Shown here: positions 41,365 through 49,869 of the stretch, one piece after another | Numbering within the stretch: the stretch's first letter is position 1 | How the letters are laid out: each line of letters starts with the position of its first letter | NCBI RefSeq assembly: GCF_900112605.1 | Contig: NZ_FOMJ01000001.1 | Span: 210,577-274,576, forward strand | Length of the DNA: 64,000 bases | Origin: Thiohalospira halophila DSM 15071 | GTDB lineage: Bacteria > Pseudomonadota > Gammaproteobacteria > Thiohalospirales > Thiohalospiraceae | Direction: 5' to 3' | The notes under the pieces: generated by a model | Database searches by the model: none | The model's input: the letters and a program-made list of their open reading frames with translations, nothing else | What the model was told of the DNA's origin: nothing | Made by a program: the position numbers and the translations under genes

Positions 41365-42171
41365 TGGGTGAGCGTCAGTCAATTGACCCTGAAAGGCGTA
41401 AGGGAGTGCCCGCGAGTTACCGTGATTGGTAGTCCGAGAACTCCGGTCATCTGGGGGCCGTGTATCCATTCCAGGACACTCGGGTGCCAGCAGCCGGTTT
41501 TCTCGATATAGGCCCGATCGTAGAGGTGCGATTGGCGAGGGGTGAGTCGGTGAGGCTCGACCCAGTGGGGCTGGTTGAAAAGGGGACGCGGCCGCATTTG
41601 CTTATTAATAGAAGGCTCTTGAAGGATGTTCAGCGCGCACCCTGGATGGCCCTTCCGGATAAGAAAGGCGATTGCCAGTCGCGACATTATCTATGCGCGC
41701 CATACCGCCGAGTGGTTTGGCCGGATGTGGCGCTTGAAGTGAAAGCCCGAAATGATGCTTGGTACGCACGCGTGTTGCGTTGCCTGCCGGGGAAGCTTCT
41801 AGATATTCCATGGGTCCGTGCAGCGCGCCGTTATTATTCTTCGGATGAAGCGCCGGACGAGTACGATTGCCAGCGCCATACGTACAGGATACAGGATGCG
41901 TGGCGAATTGCGGAAAGATGTGTTGTCACATTCTAACAACTGGCTTATCCGTGAACCGTAGGTTTCAACGAGTCGACGTCTGAGCGGGCCCTTAAGAACT
42001 GGAAACGGGCGGAAACTGCGGGTACTAATAGCCTGAACGAGATTATGGCCTTGCTCGATAGCGTTCACGATTTTAAGGAGACATATGAGTTCCAGCCGGG
42101 CACAAAGATGGGCGGGCCCTTATGGGTGGATGTGGTGAACGGGATACACGGGTCGATATACGGGAAATCGT
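41365..42171 (+). pseudogene. Decayed, unidentified coding region between glycosyltransferases
   Basis: About 800 bases with no convincing intact gene. The longest frame (41460-41936) has no family-like sequence, while short stretches in different frames look coding: MFSAHPGWPFRIRKAIASRD then IIYARHTAEWFGRMW (41628-41740), a piece ending RRYYSSDEAPDEYDCQ (about 41780-41870), and ALKNWKRAETAGTNSLNEIM, LWVDVVNGIHGSIYG (41970-42200). Together they suggest one or two genes broken by several frameshifts. The original function is not recognised. Confidence 0.4.
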
Positions 42172-43338
42172 ATGTCGGGGATCGGGAGCTCCTTCGTGGC
42201 TGAAAAAGTGCTTCACGTCATTACCGGCTTGAATATCGGTGGTGCAGAGCGGGCTCTTTATAATATTCTTGCGGGTGGGTTGGTGGAAAGATTTGACTCC
42301 GCCGTTCTAGCGCTTGGTGATACAGGAGCTTTTGAGGAACGTCTCCGGGGGCTTGGGATCCCCGTTCATGCGCTTGGGATGCGGCCGGGAATGCCGAACC
42401 CTTTAAGCCTGCTTCATTTGCGAAGGGTTGTGCGAAAGATCCAGCCGGACCTGATTCAGGGTTGGATGTATCACGGTAACCTCGCCGCTAGCGCAGCAAC
42501 GGCCGTGACATCAGGCAGTTCGCCCGTGGTCTGGAATGTTCGCCATAGCCTCTACGACCTAGATGACGAAAAGCGTTCCACGCAATGGGTGATAAGGGCC
42601 GGGAGGTGCTTATCATCCAGGCCGGAGGCCGTCATCTATAATAGCCGCTTGGCTAGGGAGCAGCATGAGGCGTTCGGTTTTGCTTCTGCGCGTGGGCGTG
42701 TGATTCCCAACGGGTTTGAGGTATCGGCCCTAGGGCCGGATGCCGATCTACGTGCGCGGATGCGTCAGGCCATCGGTATTTCGTACGGGGCTATTGTGGT
42801 CGGCCACGTGGCACGTTTCCATCCCATGAAGGACCATGTGGGGTTCCTTCGCGCTAGTGTGGCTGTGGCTCGTGCGGTACCAAGGGTCCACTTTCTCCTC
42901 GCGGGGCGGGAGGTTTACGCGGACAATCCGGAGTTAACCGGGATCGTGCCTGCAGAGCTTATGGGTCGGTTCCATTTTCTGGGGGGGCGCGATGACGTTC
43001 CGGATCTGATGCGGGTGATGGACGTTTTTTGTACCAGCAGTGCATGGGGCGAGGCCTTCCCGAATGTAATCGGAGAGGCAATGGCCAGTGAGGTGCCCTG
43101 TGTGGTGACCGACGTGGGGGACAGTGCGGAGATCGTTGGGGACACGGGAATGGTTGTTCAGCCGCGGAACGAAAAAAGTCTCGAAAAAGCTCTGCGTGCC
43201 ATGCTTGAAAAGCCGGATGAGGAACGGCGGGCGATGGGAAAAGCGGCTCGCAGCCGTGTAGTTGATCAGTATGCGTTATCCGCGATAGTAGATGCCTATA
43301 GCGGTGTTTATGAGGGACTGCTTGGTGGTTGTAAGTGA
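42172..43338 (+). CDS. Glycosyltransferase family 4
   Basis: A 388-residue GT4: HVITGLNIGGAERALYNILA (residues 15-34), IQGWMYHGNLAASAA, VVWNVRHSLYDLDDEKRST, VGHVARFHPMKDHVGFLRAS (donor domain) and FPNVIGEAMASEVPCVVTDV (nucleotide-sugar site). This matches the common glycosyltransferases acting late in O-antigen repeat synthesis. ATG at 42172, or GTG at 42196 closer to the domain start. Its stop overlaps the GTG of the membrane protein. Confidence 0.87.
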   Translation: MSGIGSSFVAEKVLHVITGLNIGGAERALYNILAGGLVERFDSAVLALGDTGAFEERLRGLGIPVHALGMRPGMPNPLSLLHLRRVVRKIQPDLIQGWMYHGNLAASAATAVTSGSSPVVWNVRHSLYDLDDEKRSTQWVIRAGRCLSSRPEAVIYNSRLAREQHEAFGFASARGRVIPNGFEVSALGPDADLRARMRQAIGISYGAIVVGHVARFHPMKDHVGFLRASVAVARAVPRVHFLLAGREVYADNPELTGIVPAELMGRFHFLGGRDDVPDLMRVMDVFCTSSAWGEAFPNVIGEAMASEVPCVVTDVGDSAEIVGDTGMVVQPRNEKSLEKALRAMLEKPDEERRAMGKAARSRVVDQYALSAIVDAYSGVYEGLLGGCK

Positions 43339-44594
43339 TAGCCCCTGAAGTTCTTGGGTGGTTGAGCCTGGCTTCGGCAGGTTTTGGCAGCTTTTTTCTG
43401 GCTCTTAAAAATAGTTGGGTTTGGGATGTCGTATTGGTTGCATTCGGGGTCCGCGCCTTGGCGGCGTTGTTCCATTTTTATGTGGCACCACTCCCGGATG
43501 GTACAGCAGACGCGATTTCCTTTGAGGCACAAGCGTGGGAGTGGGCACGGGCTGGCTTATGGTCAGCTCTCTCTGCATTTCCCGGTATCGATTCCTACTT
43601 CTATGCATGGTGCGCTGCTCTCATCTATGCGCTTACGGATCGAAGCCTGCTGCTTCTCCAGTCCATCAATGTGTTCGCCGGTGTCCTCGGGGTTCTCGTG
43701 ACCTGGATGGTTGCCAGGGAACTCTGGGGAGAGCGAGCTGCAAGGAAGGTCGCCTGGGTCATGGCTCTGTTCCCCATGGTCGTCCAGTACGGGGCGCTGC
43801 CCATGCGGGAGGTCTGGTTCGTCCTCTTCTTCATGGTTGGGGCACTGGGGGCGATCCGGTGGGCGCGCGGTGGCGGAGCTACAGCCATGGGTCTGACGGT
43901 TGGCGGGTTCGTCGCAGCGACCTTCTTCCATGGGGGCGCCATTGTCGGGCTTCTTGGGTTCTTCGGTGTCCTGGGGGCAGGAGCCTTTCGCCGTTGGTGG
44001 GCGGGGGTTGCTCGAGGTCGGCTTCGGGTGGTCGCCAGCCTGGCGATTCTAGGGGTTCTCGGCTTGGCAGTTGCCTACGTCGTGACCGGGGTATCCATTC
44101 ACAAGCTGGGGACCGCGGAGCAGATGGTCAGCACTGAGCGCTGGATGTTCTACTTCGAGAGTCGTGTGGTAGGAGGGGCGCGTTACCCGGAGTGGACGCA
44201 ACCACAAGGTGCAACCGACTTTATCTGGGCCGTGCCATTGCGTGCGGCCTACCTGCTTTTTGCGCCCTTCCCCTGGGACTTGCGGGAACCGGCCCTTGTT
44301 ATCGGTCTGATCGATGCGCTGTTCTATCTGGCGCTCGTCGTTCTTGTGTGGCGAGGGAGGCGAGCAATCTGGAATGATCCCGGGGGGCGGATGCTGTTCC
44401 TGATTCTGGTCCCGCTTATCTTTGCCTATGGGGTCGGTACTGGGAACTTCGGAACCGGCCTGCGCCATCGGGCGAAGTTCGCCGGCGCCCTCATTGCGCT
44501 TGCCGCGCCCCACCTTCCCCGACTTATCTGGTGGCGGCGTAGCGTTCCTTCCAGCCGCTCGGCCGCCGTTCCCCGGGAGCTGGCTGCTCGATGA
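43335..44594 (+). CDS. Polytopic membrane protein, candidate polymerase or GT39-like enzyme
   Basis: A 419-residue protein with about ten hydrophobic segments, among them LGWLSLASAGFGSFFLALKN, VVLVAFGVRALAALFHFYVA, VVASLAILGVLGLAVAYVVT and LFLILVPLIFAYGVGTGNFG. A motif GTGLRHRAKFAGALIALAAP near the end is reminiscent of O-antigen polymerase-like proteins, and the early region (YAWCAALIYALTDRSLLLLQ) of GT39/PMT enzymes. It is the only good candidate for the Wzy polymerase in the locus. GTG at 43335 overlaps the previous stop. Confidence 0.6.
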   Translation: MIAPEVLGWLSLASAGFGSFFLALKNSWVWDVVLVAFGVRALAALFHFYVAPLPDGTADAISFEAQAWEWARAGLWSALSAFPGIDSYFYAWCAALIYALTDRSLLLLQSINVFAGVLGVLVTWMVARELWGERAARKVAWVMALFPMVVQYGALPMREVWFVLFFMVGALGAIRWARGGGATAMGLTVGGFVAATFFHGGAIVGLLGFFGVLGAGAFRRWWAGVARGRLRVVASLAILGVLGLAVAYVVTGVSIHKLGTAEQMVSTERWMFYFESRVVGGARYPEWTQPQGATDFIWAVPLRAAYLLFAPFPWDLREPALVIGLIDALFYLALVVLVWRGRRAIWNDPGGRMLFLILVPLIFAYGVGTGNFGTGLRHRAKFAGALIALAAPHLPRLIWWRRSVPSSRSAAVPRELAAR

Positions 44595-45721
44595 GCGCAC
44601 GCCTGCTCTTTGTTGTTAATGCCCATGAGTTTACCGCAGCACATCGCCTGCCATTGTTGCGCGGGGCGCAGGCGGCCGGCTTCAAGGTGGAGGTGGTGGC
44701 GCCAGGCGGTTCCCCGGCAGCGGAACGACTGGAGGGGGAGGGCTTCGTCACTCATCCTGTGCGGCTGAGTCGGCAAGGGCTGCGGGTCTGGGAGGAGTGG
44801 GGCGCTCTGCGAGAATTGACCCGGCTCTATCGCCGGCTGGCGCCGGATCTGGTCCACCACGCAACCATCAAACCGGTCCTTTACGGCACTCTGGCCGCCC
44901 GCCGTGCTGGGCGGCCAGCGGTGGTGAATGCCATTACCGGTCTGGGCTACGTCTATACCGGCACGGACTGGCGGTCCCGCCTTCTGCGCCACGGTGTGGA
45001 TGCGCTCTACCGCCGCGCCCTGCACTATTCCCCCCAACGGATCATCTTCCAGAACCGCGATGATTGGGCAGTCCTCCAGGATATTGGGGCCGTGGACCCG
45101 GAACAGGCGGTCCTCATCCCCGGCTCTGGAGTGGACGTCGCTACGTTTACTCCCGCACCCGAGGCCGAGGGGCCGCCGGTGGTGGTGCTGCCGGCTCGAC
45201 TCATTCGGGACAAGGGTGTGGACGAGTTCGTGGCTGCCGCACGGGCCCTCCATGCCCATGGTGTGGAGGCCCGCTTTGCCCTGGTGGGTGGGCTGGATAC
45301 CGGCAACCCCGCCGGCATTACCGAGGCGGAGGTCCGCGGCTGGGTGGAGGAGGGCATCGTGGAGTGGTGGGGCCAGGTGGATGACATGCGCACCGTCTAT
45401 GAGGCTGCGCATGTGGTCGTTCTACCCTCTTATCGGGAGGGGCTACCCAAGGTCGCCCTGGAGGCCGGTGCCACCGGCCGTCCGGTGATCACCACCGATG
45501 CTCCCGGCTGCCGGGATGCGGTGGTCGACGGCGAGACCGGCTACCTGGTGCCGGTGCGCGACAGCGTGGCTCTCGCCGAGCGTATCGGTGATTTGCTGGC
45601 CGACCCGGCCCTGCGCCAGCGCATGGGCAGCGCCGGACGCGAGCGAGTGGTTCACGAGTTCTCCACCGAGAAGGTCGTCGCGGATACCTTGGCGGTGTAT
45701 CGGCAGCTTCTTAGTTCGTGA
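44591..45721 (+). CDS. Glycosyltransferase family 4 (PglA/WbpX-like)
   Basis: A 376-residue GT4: LLFVVNAHEFTAAHRLPLLR at the N-terminus, DLVHHATIKPVLYGTLAARR then NAITGLGYVYTGTDWRSRLL, a region typical of enzymes adding the second sugar to a undecaprenyl-linked HexNAc (PglA, RgpA-like), and VVLPSYREGLPKVALEAGAT at the donor site. It follows the membrane protein with a 4-bp overlap. Probably an early-acting transferase of the repeat unit. Confidence 0.86.
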   Translation: MSARLLFVVNAHEFTAAHRLPLLRGAQAAGFKVEVVAPGGSPAAERLEGEGFVTHPVRLSRQGLRVWEEWGALRELTRLYRRLAPDLVHHATIKPVLYGTLAARRAGRPAVVNAITGLGYVYTGTDWRSRLLRHGVDALYRRALHYSPQRIIFQNRDDWAVLQDIGAVDPEQAVLIPGSGVDVATFTPAPEAEGPPVVVLPARLIRDKGVDEFVAAARALHAHGVEARFALVGGLDTGNPAGITEAEVRGWVEEGIVEWWGQVDDMRTVYEAAHVVVLPSYREGLPKVALEAGATGRPVITTDAPGCRDAVVDGETGYLVPVRDSVALAERIGDLLADPALRQRMGSAGRERVVHEFSTEKVVADTLAVYRQLLSS

Positions 45722-45843
45722 GGAGCTTGGCAGACGGTTTTTGCCAGGGACGGTAGAATGGCGCCATGTGGTTGCCGCCGATCAAGGGGGCCATTCGGGG
45801 TACGTGGCAGCATAGCCCAACTAGGGTTTACGGGCAGGAAGAC

Positions 45844-47139
45844 ATGAGCCGGACAATCTTTTTGGAACTCAACGAGATCAACTTCGACTACGTTGAGCAC
45901 TACATCCAGCAGGGGCGGCTGCCCGGCTTCAAGGCGCTCATGGAGGAGCACGGCGTCATCGAGACGGAGGCGGAGCAGCGCTACGAGGAGCTGGAGCCCT
46001 GGATCCAGTGGGTGACGGTCCACAGCGGTCGCGCCTACCGCGACCATGAGATCTTCCGGCTGGGGGATATCGTCGGCCGGCCGGTGCCGCAGTTCTTCGA
46101 GGAGCTGGAGTCCAAGGGCCATACCGTCGGCGCCATCTCCCCCATGAATGCGGAGAACCGGCTCCAGAACGCCCCGTACTTCGTGCCGGACCCCTGGACG
46201 CCCACCGAGGCCTCCGGCTCGCCCTTCGTCCGGCGGCTGGCGCGGGCCGTCTCCGAGGCGGTGAACGCCAATGCCCACGGCAGGGTGGGGGCGGGGACGC
46301 TGGCCACCGTCCTGGCCGGGCTGGCCCGCTTCGCCAGCCCTCGCCACTATGGGCGCTACGCCTCCCTCATCGCCCGCGGCCTGCGCCACCACTGGCCGCG
46401 CGCCATGCTGCTGGACCTGCTGCTCTTTGACGTCCACAACGCGCTCTTCCGCAAGCACCGGCCGGATCTCTCCGTGCTCTTCCTCAATGCCGGGGCGCAC
46501 ATCCAGCACCACTACTTCTTCAATTCCCCGGCCTGCGAGGCCGACCGGCGCAACCCGGACTGGTACGTGGAGCCGGAGGCCGACCCGGTCTACGAGATCT
46601 ACGAGCTCTACGACATGATGCTCCGGGATGTGCGCCAGCGCTTCCCCGAGAGCCGGCTCATCGTGGCCACCGGGCTGCGGCAGGTGCCATATCCGGAGGT
46701 TACCTACTACTACCGCTTCACCGACCACGCGGACTTCCTCCAGCGCGCCGGGATCCCCGGCGTGACCGGGGTGGAGCCGCGCATGTCCCGGGACTTCCTG
46801 GTCCACTTCGACAGCGCCGAGTCCGCCGCCGAGGCGGAGCGACTGCTGCGCGCGGCCACCGACGACGAGGAGCGCCCGCTCTTCGAGGAGGCCGACAACC
46901 GCGGCACGGACATGTTCGTGACCCTGACCTACCCCCACGAGATCACCCCCGGCACCACCGCCCACATCAATGGCCGCACCATCGAGGACCTGGCCGCCCA
47001 CACCGCCCTGGTCGCCATCAAGAACGGCCACCACCACACCACCGGCTACGTCATCGACACCGCCGAGACCGCCGCCTCCACCCGCGACCGCACCATCCCG
47101 CTGCCGGAGCTGCACGACCGGATCGTCGGGGCTGTGTAA
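45844..47139 (+). CDS. Alkaline phosphatase-superfamily protein
   Basis: A 431-residue soluble protein. IFLELNEINFDYVEHYIQQG replaces the usual D-G first metal site with an E-x-N-E-x-N variant; WIQWVTVHSGR holds the Thr nucleophile position (T-V-H-S-G); LSVLFLNAGAHIQHHYFFN carries further metal histidines. Related proteins (type I phosphodiesterase-like) occur at the ends of capsule loci; the substrate may be a phosphorylated or sulfated glycan. ATG at 45844 follows CAGGAAGAC. Last gene before the right-flank repeats. Confidence 0.7.
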   Translation: MSRTIFLELNEINFDYVEHYIQQGRLPGFKALMEEHGVIETEAEQRYEELEPWIQWVTVHSGRAYRDHEIFRLGDIVGRPVPQFFEELESKGHTVGAISPMNAENRLQNAPYFVPDPWTPTEASGSPFVRRLARAVSEAVNANAHGRVGAGTLATVLAGLARFASPRHYGRYASLIARGLRHHWPRAMLLDLLLFDVHNALFRKHRPDLSVLFLNAGAHIQHHYFFNSPACEADRRNPDWYVEPEADPVYEIYELYDMMLRDVRQRFPESRLIVATGLRQVPYPEVTYYYRFTDHADFLQRAGIPGVTGVEPRMSRDFLVHFDSAESAAEAERLLRAATDDEERPLFEEADNRGTDMFVTLTYPHEITPGTTAHINGRTIEDLAAHTALVAIKNGHHHTTGYVIDTAETAASTRDRTIPLPELHDRIVGAV

Positions 47140-47149
47140 GTAGGGGGCT

Positions 47150-47198
47150 CCCCGTCGTTCCGGATGGCGCGAAAGCGCCAGTCCGGAACCTCGAGAAC
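47150..47198. repeat. REP-like palindromic repeat, right flank of the polysaccharide locus
   Basis: Direct-orientation copy of the unit at 18011-18058, with GCGCGAAAGCGCC in place of GCGCGCAGCGCC at the loop. It lies 10 bases after the last gene of the locus. Confidence 0.75.
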
Positions 47199-47240
47199 AG
47201 GCCGCGAAGGGGTTTCAGTCCTGGAGGCAGGGTTTGCGAG

Positions 47241-47260
47241 GTTCCCGCGTTCGCGGGAAC
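47241..47260. repeat. Second type of palindromic repeat
   Basis: GTTCCCGCGTTCGCGGGAAC, a perfect palindrome with TT at the centre, within a longer unit (GGCAGGGT...CGAGG before, GACGGTG after) that recurs at 52664-52683 with a different centre. An interspersed intergenic repeat. Confidence 0.65.
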
Positions 47261-47376
47261 GACGGTGGGTGGTTCTTGGACGGTAGCTCCGTAATAAGGG
47301 GTCAAGTCTTTCGTGATAGTTCAGTGGCGGTAATCGTTTGGAGTAGGGTGGTGCGTCCGTCTCTCTGGGAGGTCGA

Positions 47377-48540
47377 ATGACGCAATCGCCCCATCTGCTG
47401 GCCGCCGTATCCGCCCACGGCCTGGGCCATCTCGCCCAGATCGCCTCGGTCATCAATGCGCTGCGCAGGCACCGGCCGGAGGTCGCCGTGACGGTGCGCA
47501 GTGGCCATCCCCGGGAGGTGGTGGCCGACTGGCTGGAGGGGCCCTTTGCCCATCAGCCGGTGAGCGATGATTTTGGGCTGGTGATGCACGATGCCGTGAC
47601 CGTGGATGCCGAGGCGAGTCTGGCGCGGTATCGCGCCCTCCATGCGGACTGGGAGGCGCAGGTGGAGGCGGTGGCCGCGGACCTGGCGGCAGCCGCGCCG
47701 GATCTCGTGCTCGCCGATATCCCCTATCTCACGCTAGCCGCCGCGCACCGGCTTGGCCTCCCCTCCGTGGCAATGTGCTCGCTGAACTGGCGGGACATCC
47801 TGGCGCCCCTGGCGCCGGAAGATTCGGACATGCGCGCCATCCTGGCGACCATGGAGGCGGCCTATAACGGTGCCCGCGCCTTCCTGCAGCCGGCGCCGGC
47901 CATGCCCATGCCGAGTATCACCAACGGGCTGGCCATCGGTCCGGTGGGGCGGGTGGGCCGGGGGCGCTCGGCGGAGCTGCGCCAGTGGCTGGGCGCCGAG
48001 GATGGGGAGCCGGTGGTGCTGGTGGCCATGGGCGGGATCCAGCCGTCGCCCCTGCCGGTAGCGCCGGACTGCGGTCGGCCCATCCACTGGCTGCGGCCGC
48101 CGCGAGCAGGGGAGGCGCCCGCCCCGCGCCAACACGATCCGGCCACGCTGGGCTGGCCCTTTCCCGACTTGCTGGCCTCGGTGGATGCGGTGGTCACCAA
48201 GCCGGGGTACGGCACCTTCGTGGAGGCGGCGGCCGCCGGCTGCCCGGTGGTCACGTTGGACCGCGCGGGCTGGGCGGAGGCGCCGGCGCTGCTCGCCTTC
48301 CTGCGCGAGCGTGGGGGCGGGGAGGTGGTCCCGGCCGATGCGGGGCCGGCGGCCATCTGCCGGGCCCTGGACGCCGTCCTGGAGCGCGACCGCCCTGAGC
48401 CCCAGGCGCTCACCGGCAATGAGGAGGCGGCGGAGCAGTTGTGGATGGAGCTTAGGAGGGGGTCGAGAGAGGGGGAGGGCGGCCAGGTTTCGTCCGTGGG
48501 GGAGCCGGAGCGGATGGACCAGGAGCATTATTCAAACTAG
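47377..48540 (+). CDS. Glycosyltransferase-like protein (GT-B, MurG/GT1 type)
   Basis: A 387-residue protein: LLAAVSAHGLGHLAQIASVI (residues 7-26; G-x-G-H loop), DLVLADIPYLTLAAAHRLGL and DAVVTKPGYGTFVEAAAAGC (near 269-288), the nucleotide-sugar side of MurG/GT28-like enzymes. Similar proteins are stand-alone predicted transferases with unknown substrate. The C-terminal 30 residues (RRGSREGEGGQVSSVGEPER) look like junction sequence. A diverged copy of the gene's 3' end lies at 49671-49770, beyond a TA cassette. Confidence 0.75.
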   Translation: MTQSPHLLAAVSAHGLGHLAQIASVINALRRHRPEVAVTVRSGHPREVVADWLEGPFAHQPVSDDFGLVMHDAVTVDAEASLARYRALHADWEAQVEAVAADLAAAAPDLVLADIPYLTLAAAHRLGLPSVAMCSLNWRDILAPLAPEDSDMRAILATMEAAYNGARAFLQPAPAMPMPSITNGLAIGPVGRVGRGRSAELRQWLGAEDGEPVVLVAMGGIQPSPLPVAPDCGRPIHWLRPPRAGEAPAPRQHDPATLGWPFPDLLASVDAVVTKPGYGTFVEAAAAGCPVVTLDRAGWAEAPALLAFLRERGGGEVVPADAGPAAICRALDAVLERDRPEPQALTGNEEAAEQLWMELRRGSREGEGGQVSSVGEPERMDQEHYSN

Positions 48541-48541
48541 A

Positions 48542-48568
48542 GTAGTTAGAGGTATTACCTCTGACTAC
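48542..48568. promoter_or_regulatory. Palindromic operator upstream of the RHH antitoxin
   Basis: GTAGTTAGAGGTA (48542-48554), T, TACCTCTGACTAC (48556-48568): 13-bp half-sites with one mismatch, 10 bases before the antitoxin ATG. Probable autorepression site. Confidence 0.65.
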
Positions 48569-48578
48569 GGAGTCCGCT

Positions 48579-48857
48579 ATGGCTACCCCCACCTCCATCA
48601 AGCTCGATGAGGAACTCAAGGGTCGAGTACAGGAGCTGGCAGACGCCCGCCGGCGCTCGGCGCACTGGCTGATGCGCGAGGCCATCGAGCAGTACGTCGA
48701 GCGCGAGGAAAGGCGCGAGGCCTTCAAACAGGATGCAGTGAGAGCCTGGGAGGAATATCAGGCGACCGGCCAGTATGTTCACACTGACGCGGTGGAACAC
48801 TGGCTGACCGGTTGGGGCACGGAACACGAGACGCCGCCCCCGAAATGCGACAAGTGA
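48579..48857 (+). CDS. CopG-family ribbon-helix-helix antitoxin
   Basis: A 92-residue protein: TPTSIKLDEELKGRVQELAD is the RHH strand and helix, RRSAHWLMREAIEQYVEREE the second helix; the C-terminal part (AWEEYQATGQYVHTDAVEHW) is the toxin-binding segment seen in antitoxins paired with ParE-type toxins. It overlaps the toxin gene by 13 bp. A near-perfect 27-bp palindrome immediately upstream is the likely operator. The module looks complete. Confidence 0.87.
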   Translation: MATPTSIKLDEELKGRVQELADARRRSAHWLMREAIEQYVEREERREAFKQDAVRAWEEYQATGQYVHTDAVEHWLTGWGTEHETPPPKCDK

Positions 48858-49135
48858 TCTTCTCCCCGGGAGCGCTCCGGGACCTGGAACGATTGCGCGA
48901 GTTCCTCCACTCCAGGGATCCGGAAGCCGCGGCGCGGGCAGCGGGGGCGATCCTCCGGGGTATCGGGGCACTCAAGGAGCAGCCTGCTATCGGACGCCCT
49001 GTTGATGACCTGCCCGAGGAGTACCGGGACTGGTTCATCGAATTCGGTACTAGTGGCTACGTCGCTCGATATCGCCTCGACGGGGAGTTCGTCGTGATCC
49101 TGGCCATTCGCCATCAGAAAGAGGCCGGGTTCTGA
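48845..49135 (+). CDS. ParE/RelE-family toxin
   Basis: A 96-residue toxin: VIFSPGALRDLERLREFLHS then AAARAAGAILRGIGALKEQP and IGRPVDDLPEEYRDWFIEFG; the C-terminal strands VARYRLDGEFVVILAIRHQK with R-H-Q-K-E are intact, unlike in the copy at 11028. ParE proteins poison gyrase, RelE proteins cut mRNA; the sequence is closer to ParE. ATG at 48845 overlaps its antitoxin. Likely functional. Confidence 0.87.
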   Translation: MRQVIFSPGALRDLERLREFLHSRDPEAAARAAGAILRGIGALKEQPAIGRPVDDLPEEYRDWFIEFGTSGYVARYRLDGEFVVILAIRHQKEAGF

Positions 49136-49143
49136 AAAGGGTC

Positions 49144-49302
49144 GGGTCTCAGGCTCGCCAGATCGCGGCTGCCGCCGTCGTCGTGGATGCCAAGGATGAG
49201 CAGGCTCGAAGCTTCTACGAGGTCTACGAGTTCCGGCGCTTTCCCCAACAGCCTGGCCGGCTCTTTCTGCCCATGAAGCGGGTGGCCCGTCTCTTCGAGT
49301 AG
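49144..49302 (+). pseudogene. GNAT toxin (TacT/AtaT-like), C-terminal remnant
   Basis: The frame ending at TAG 49300 reads IAAAAVVVDAKDEQARSFYE, VYEFRRFPQQPGRLFLPMKR, the last third of acetyltransferase toxins paired with DUF1778 antitoxins. It has no start and the acetyl-CoA loop is absent. A DUF1778-like remnant lies at 49870 as part of a hybrid antitoxin, so one DUF1778-GNAT module was probably broken up here. Confidence 0.65.
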
Positions 49303-49330
49303 GGGGCGAGGAGGGTCGGGTAATCCTCCA

Positions 49331-49573
49331 TCAGTCCCACTCTTCTCGCAGGACCGCAAGTGTCTCAGTGGGCGTGTCACCCCAGAGCCCCGCCCCCGAG
49401 CCGCGTAAACCGAGCAGGCCGCCCCGGGTGGACGGGATCCGGCACTGCTCTGGGGAGGCGAGGACGGCGTAGGGCTTGCCCCGTTTCATGATGACCAAGG
49501 GCTCACCGCCGTGGGCGCGGTCCAGTAGCTCCGGCAAGTGTCGGCGGGCGGCTTCGGAACCGATGTTTTTCAT
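49331..49573 (-). CDS. Phd/YefM-type antitoxin, orphan
   Basis: An 80-residue Phd-fold antitoxin: MKNIGSEAARRHLPELLDRA then GGEPLVIMKRGKPYAVLASP. The C-terminal part (DTPTETLAVLREEWD) is a plausible toxin-binding tail. ATG at 49573 has GGGAGG upstream and a perfect TGTAC-N5-GTACA palindrome beyond. The following sequence on this strand holds no toxin, only the GNAT remnant on the other strand. Confidence 0.8.
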   Translation of the reverse strand: MKNIGSEAARRHLPELLDRAHGGEPLVIMKRGKPYAVLASPEQCRIPSTRGGLLGLRGSGAGLWGDTPTETLAVLREEWD

Positions 49574-49590
49574 GGCGTTCCTCCCTTGAA

Positions 49591-49605
49591 TGTACTTACT
49601 GTACA
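49591..49605. promoter_or_regulatory. Palindromic operator of the Phd-type antitoxin
   Basis: TGTAC-TTACT-GTACA, a perfect inverted repeat 18 bases upstream of the minus-strand ATG, typical of Phd/YefM autoregulatory sites. Confidence 0.6.
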
Positions 49606-49670
49606 GGGGGATTGGTTGGGACAATAAGGGAATGGGGCCCGAGGAGGAAGAAGGCAATACCTCGTTCTCA

Positions 49671-49770
49671 ACCGCCCCGAGCCCCTGGCGCTCACCGGCA
49701 ACAAGGAGGTGGCGAAGTGGTTTCAGACGGAGCTCAGGAGCGGGCCGAGAGAGGGCGAGCACGACCGGGG
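49671..49770 (+). repeat. Diverged copy of the 3' end of the 47.4 kb glycosyltransferase
   Basis: CGCCCCGAGCCCCTGGCGCT and the following 80 bases align with 48391-48487 at most positions (GAGCCCCxGGCGCTCACCGG, then GAGCTCAGGAGCGGGCCGAG against GAGCTTAGGAGGGGGTCGAG). No gene is open. The copy and the original bracket the RHH/ParE and Phd cassettes. Confidence 0.65.
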
Positions 49771-49869
49771 TTTCGGACCCATTGATTTCCTCTGGTTTGT
49801 ATTCATTCTGGCACTGTCTGAACCCACAGACTGAGAACACGTATGCCGGGTCAACAATGAGAGGCCGCA

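Noticed and set aside
41460-41936. 158-codon frame as a real gene
   Set aside because: No family-like pattern, no ribosome site; short coding-like pieces in other frames overlap it, so I treat the region as decayed.
47328-47338. GGCGGTAATCG before the 47.4 kb glycosyltransferase, ops-like
   Set aside because: Two consensus bases differ (TAA for TAG), and the gene is short and single, so it needs no RfaH.
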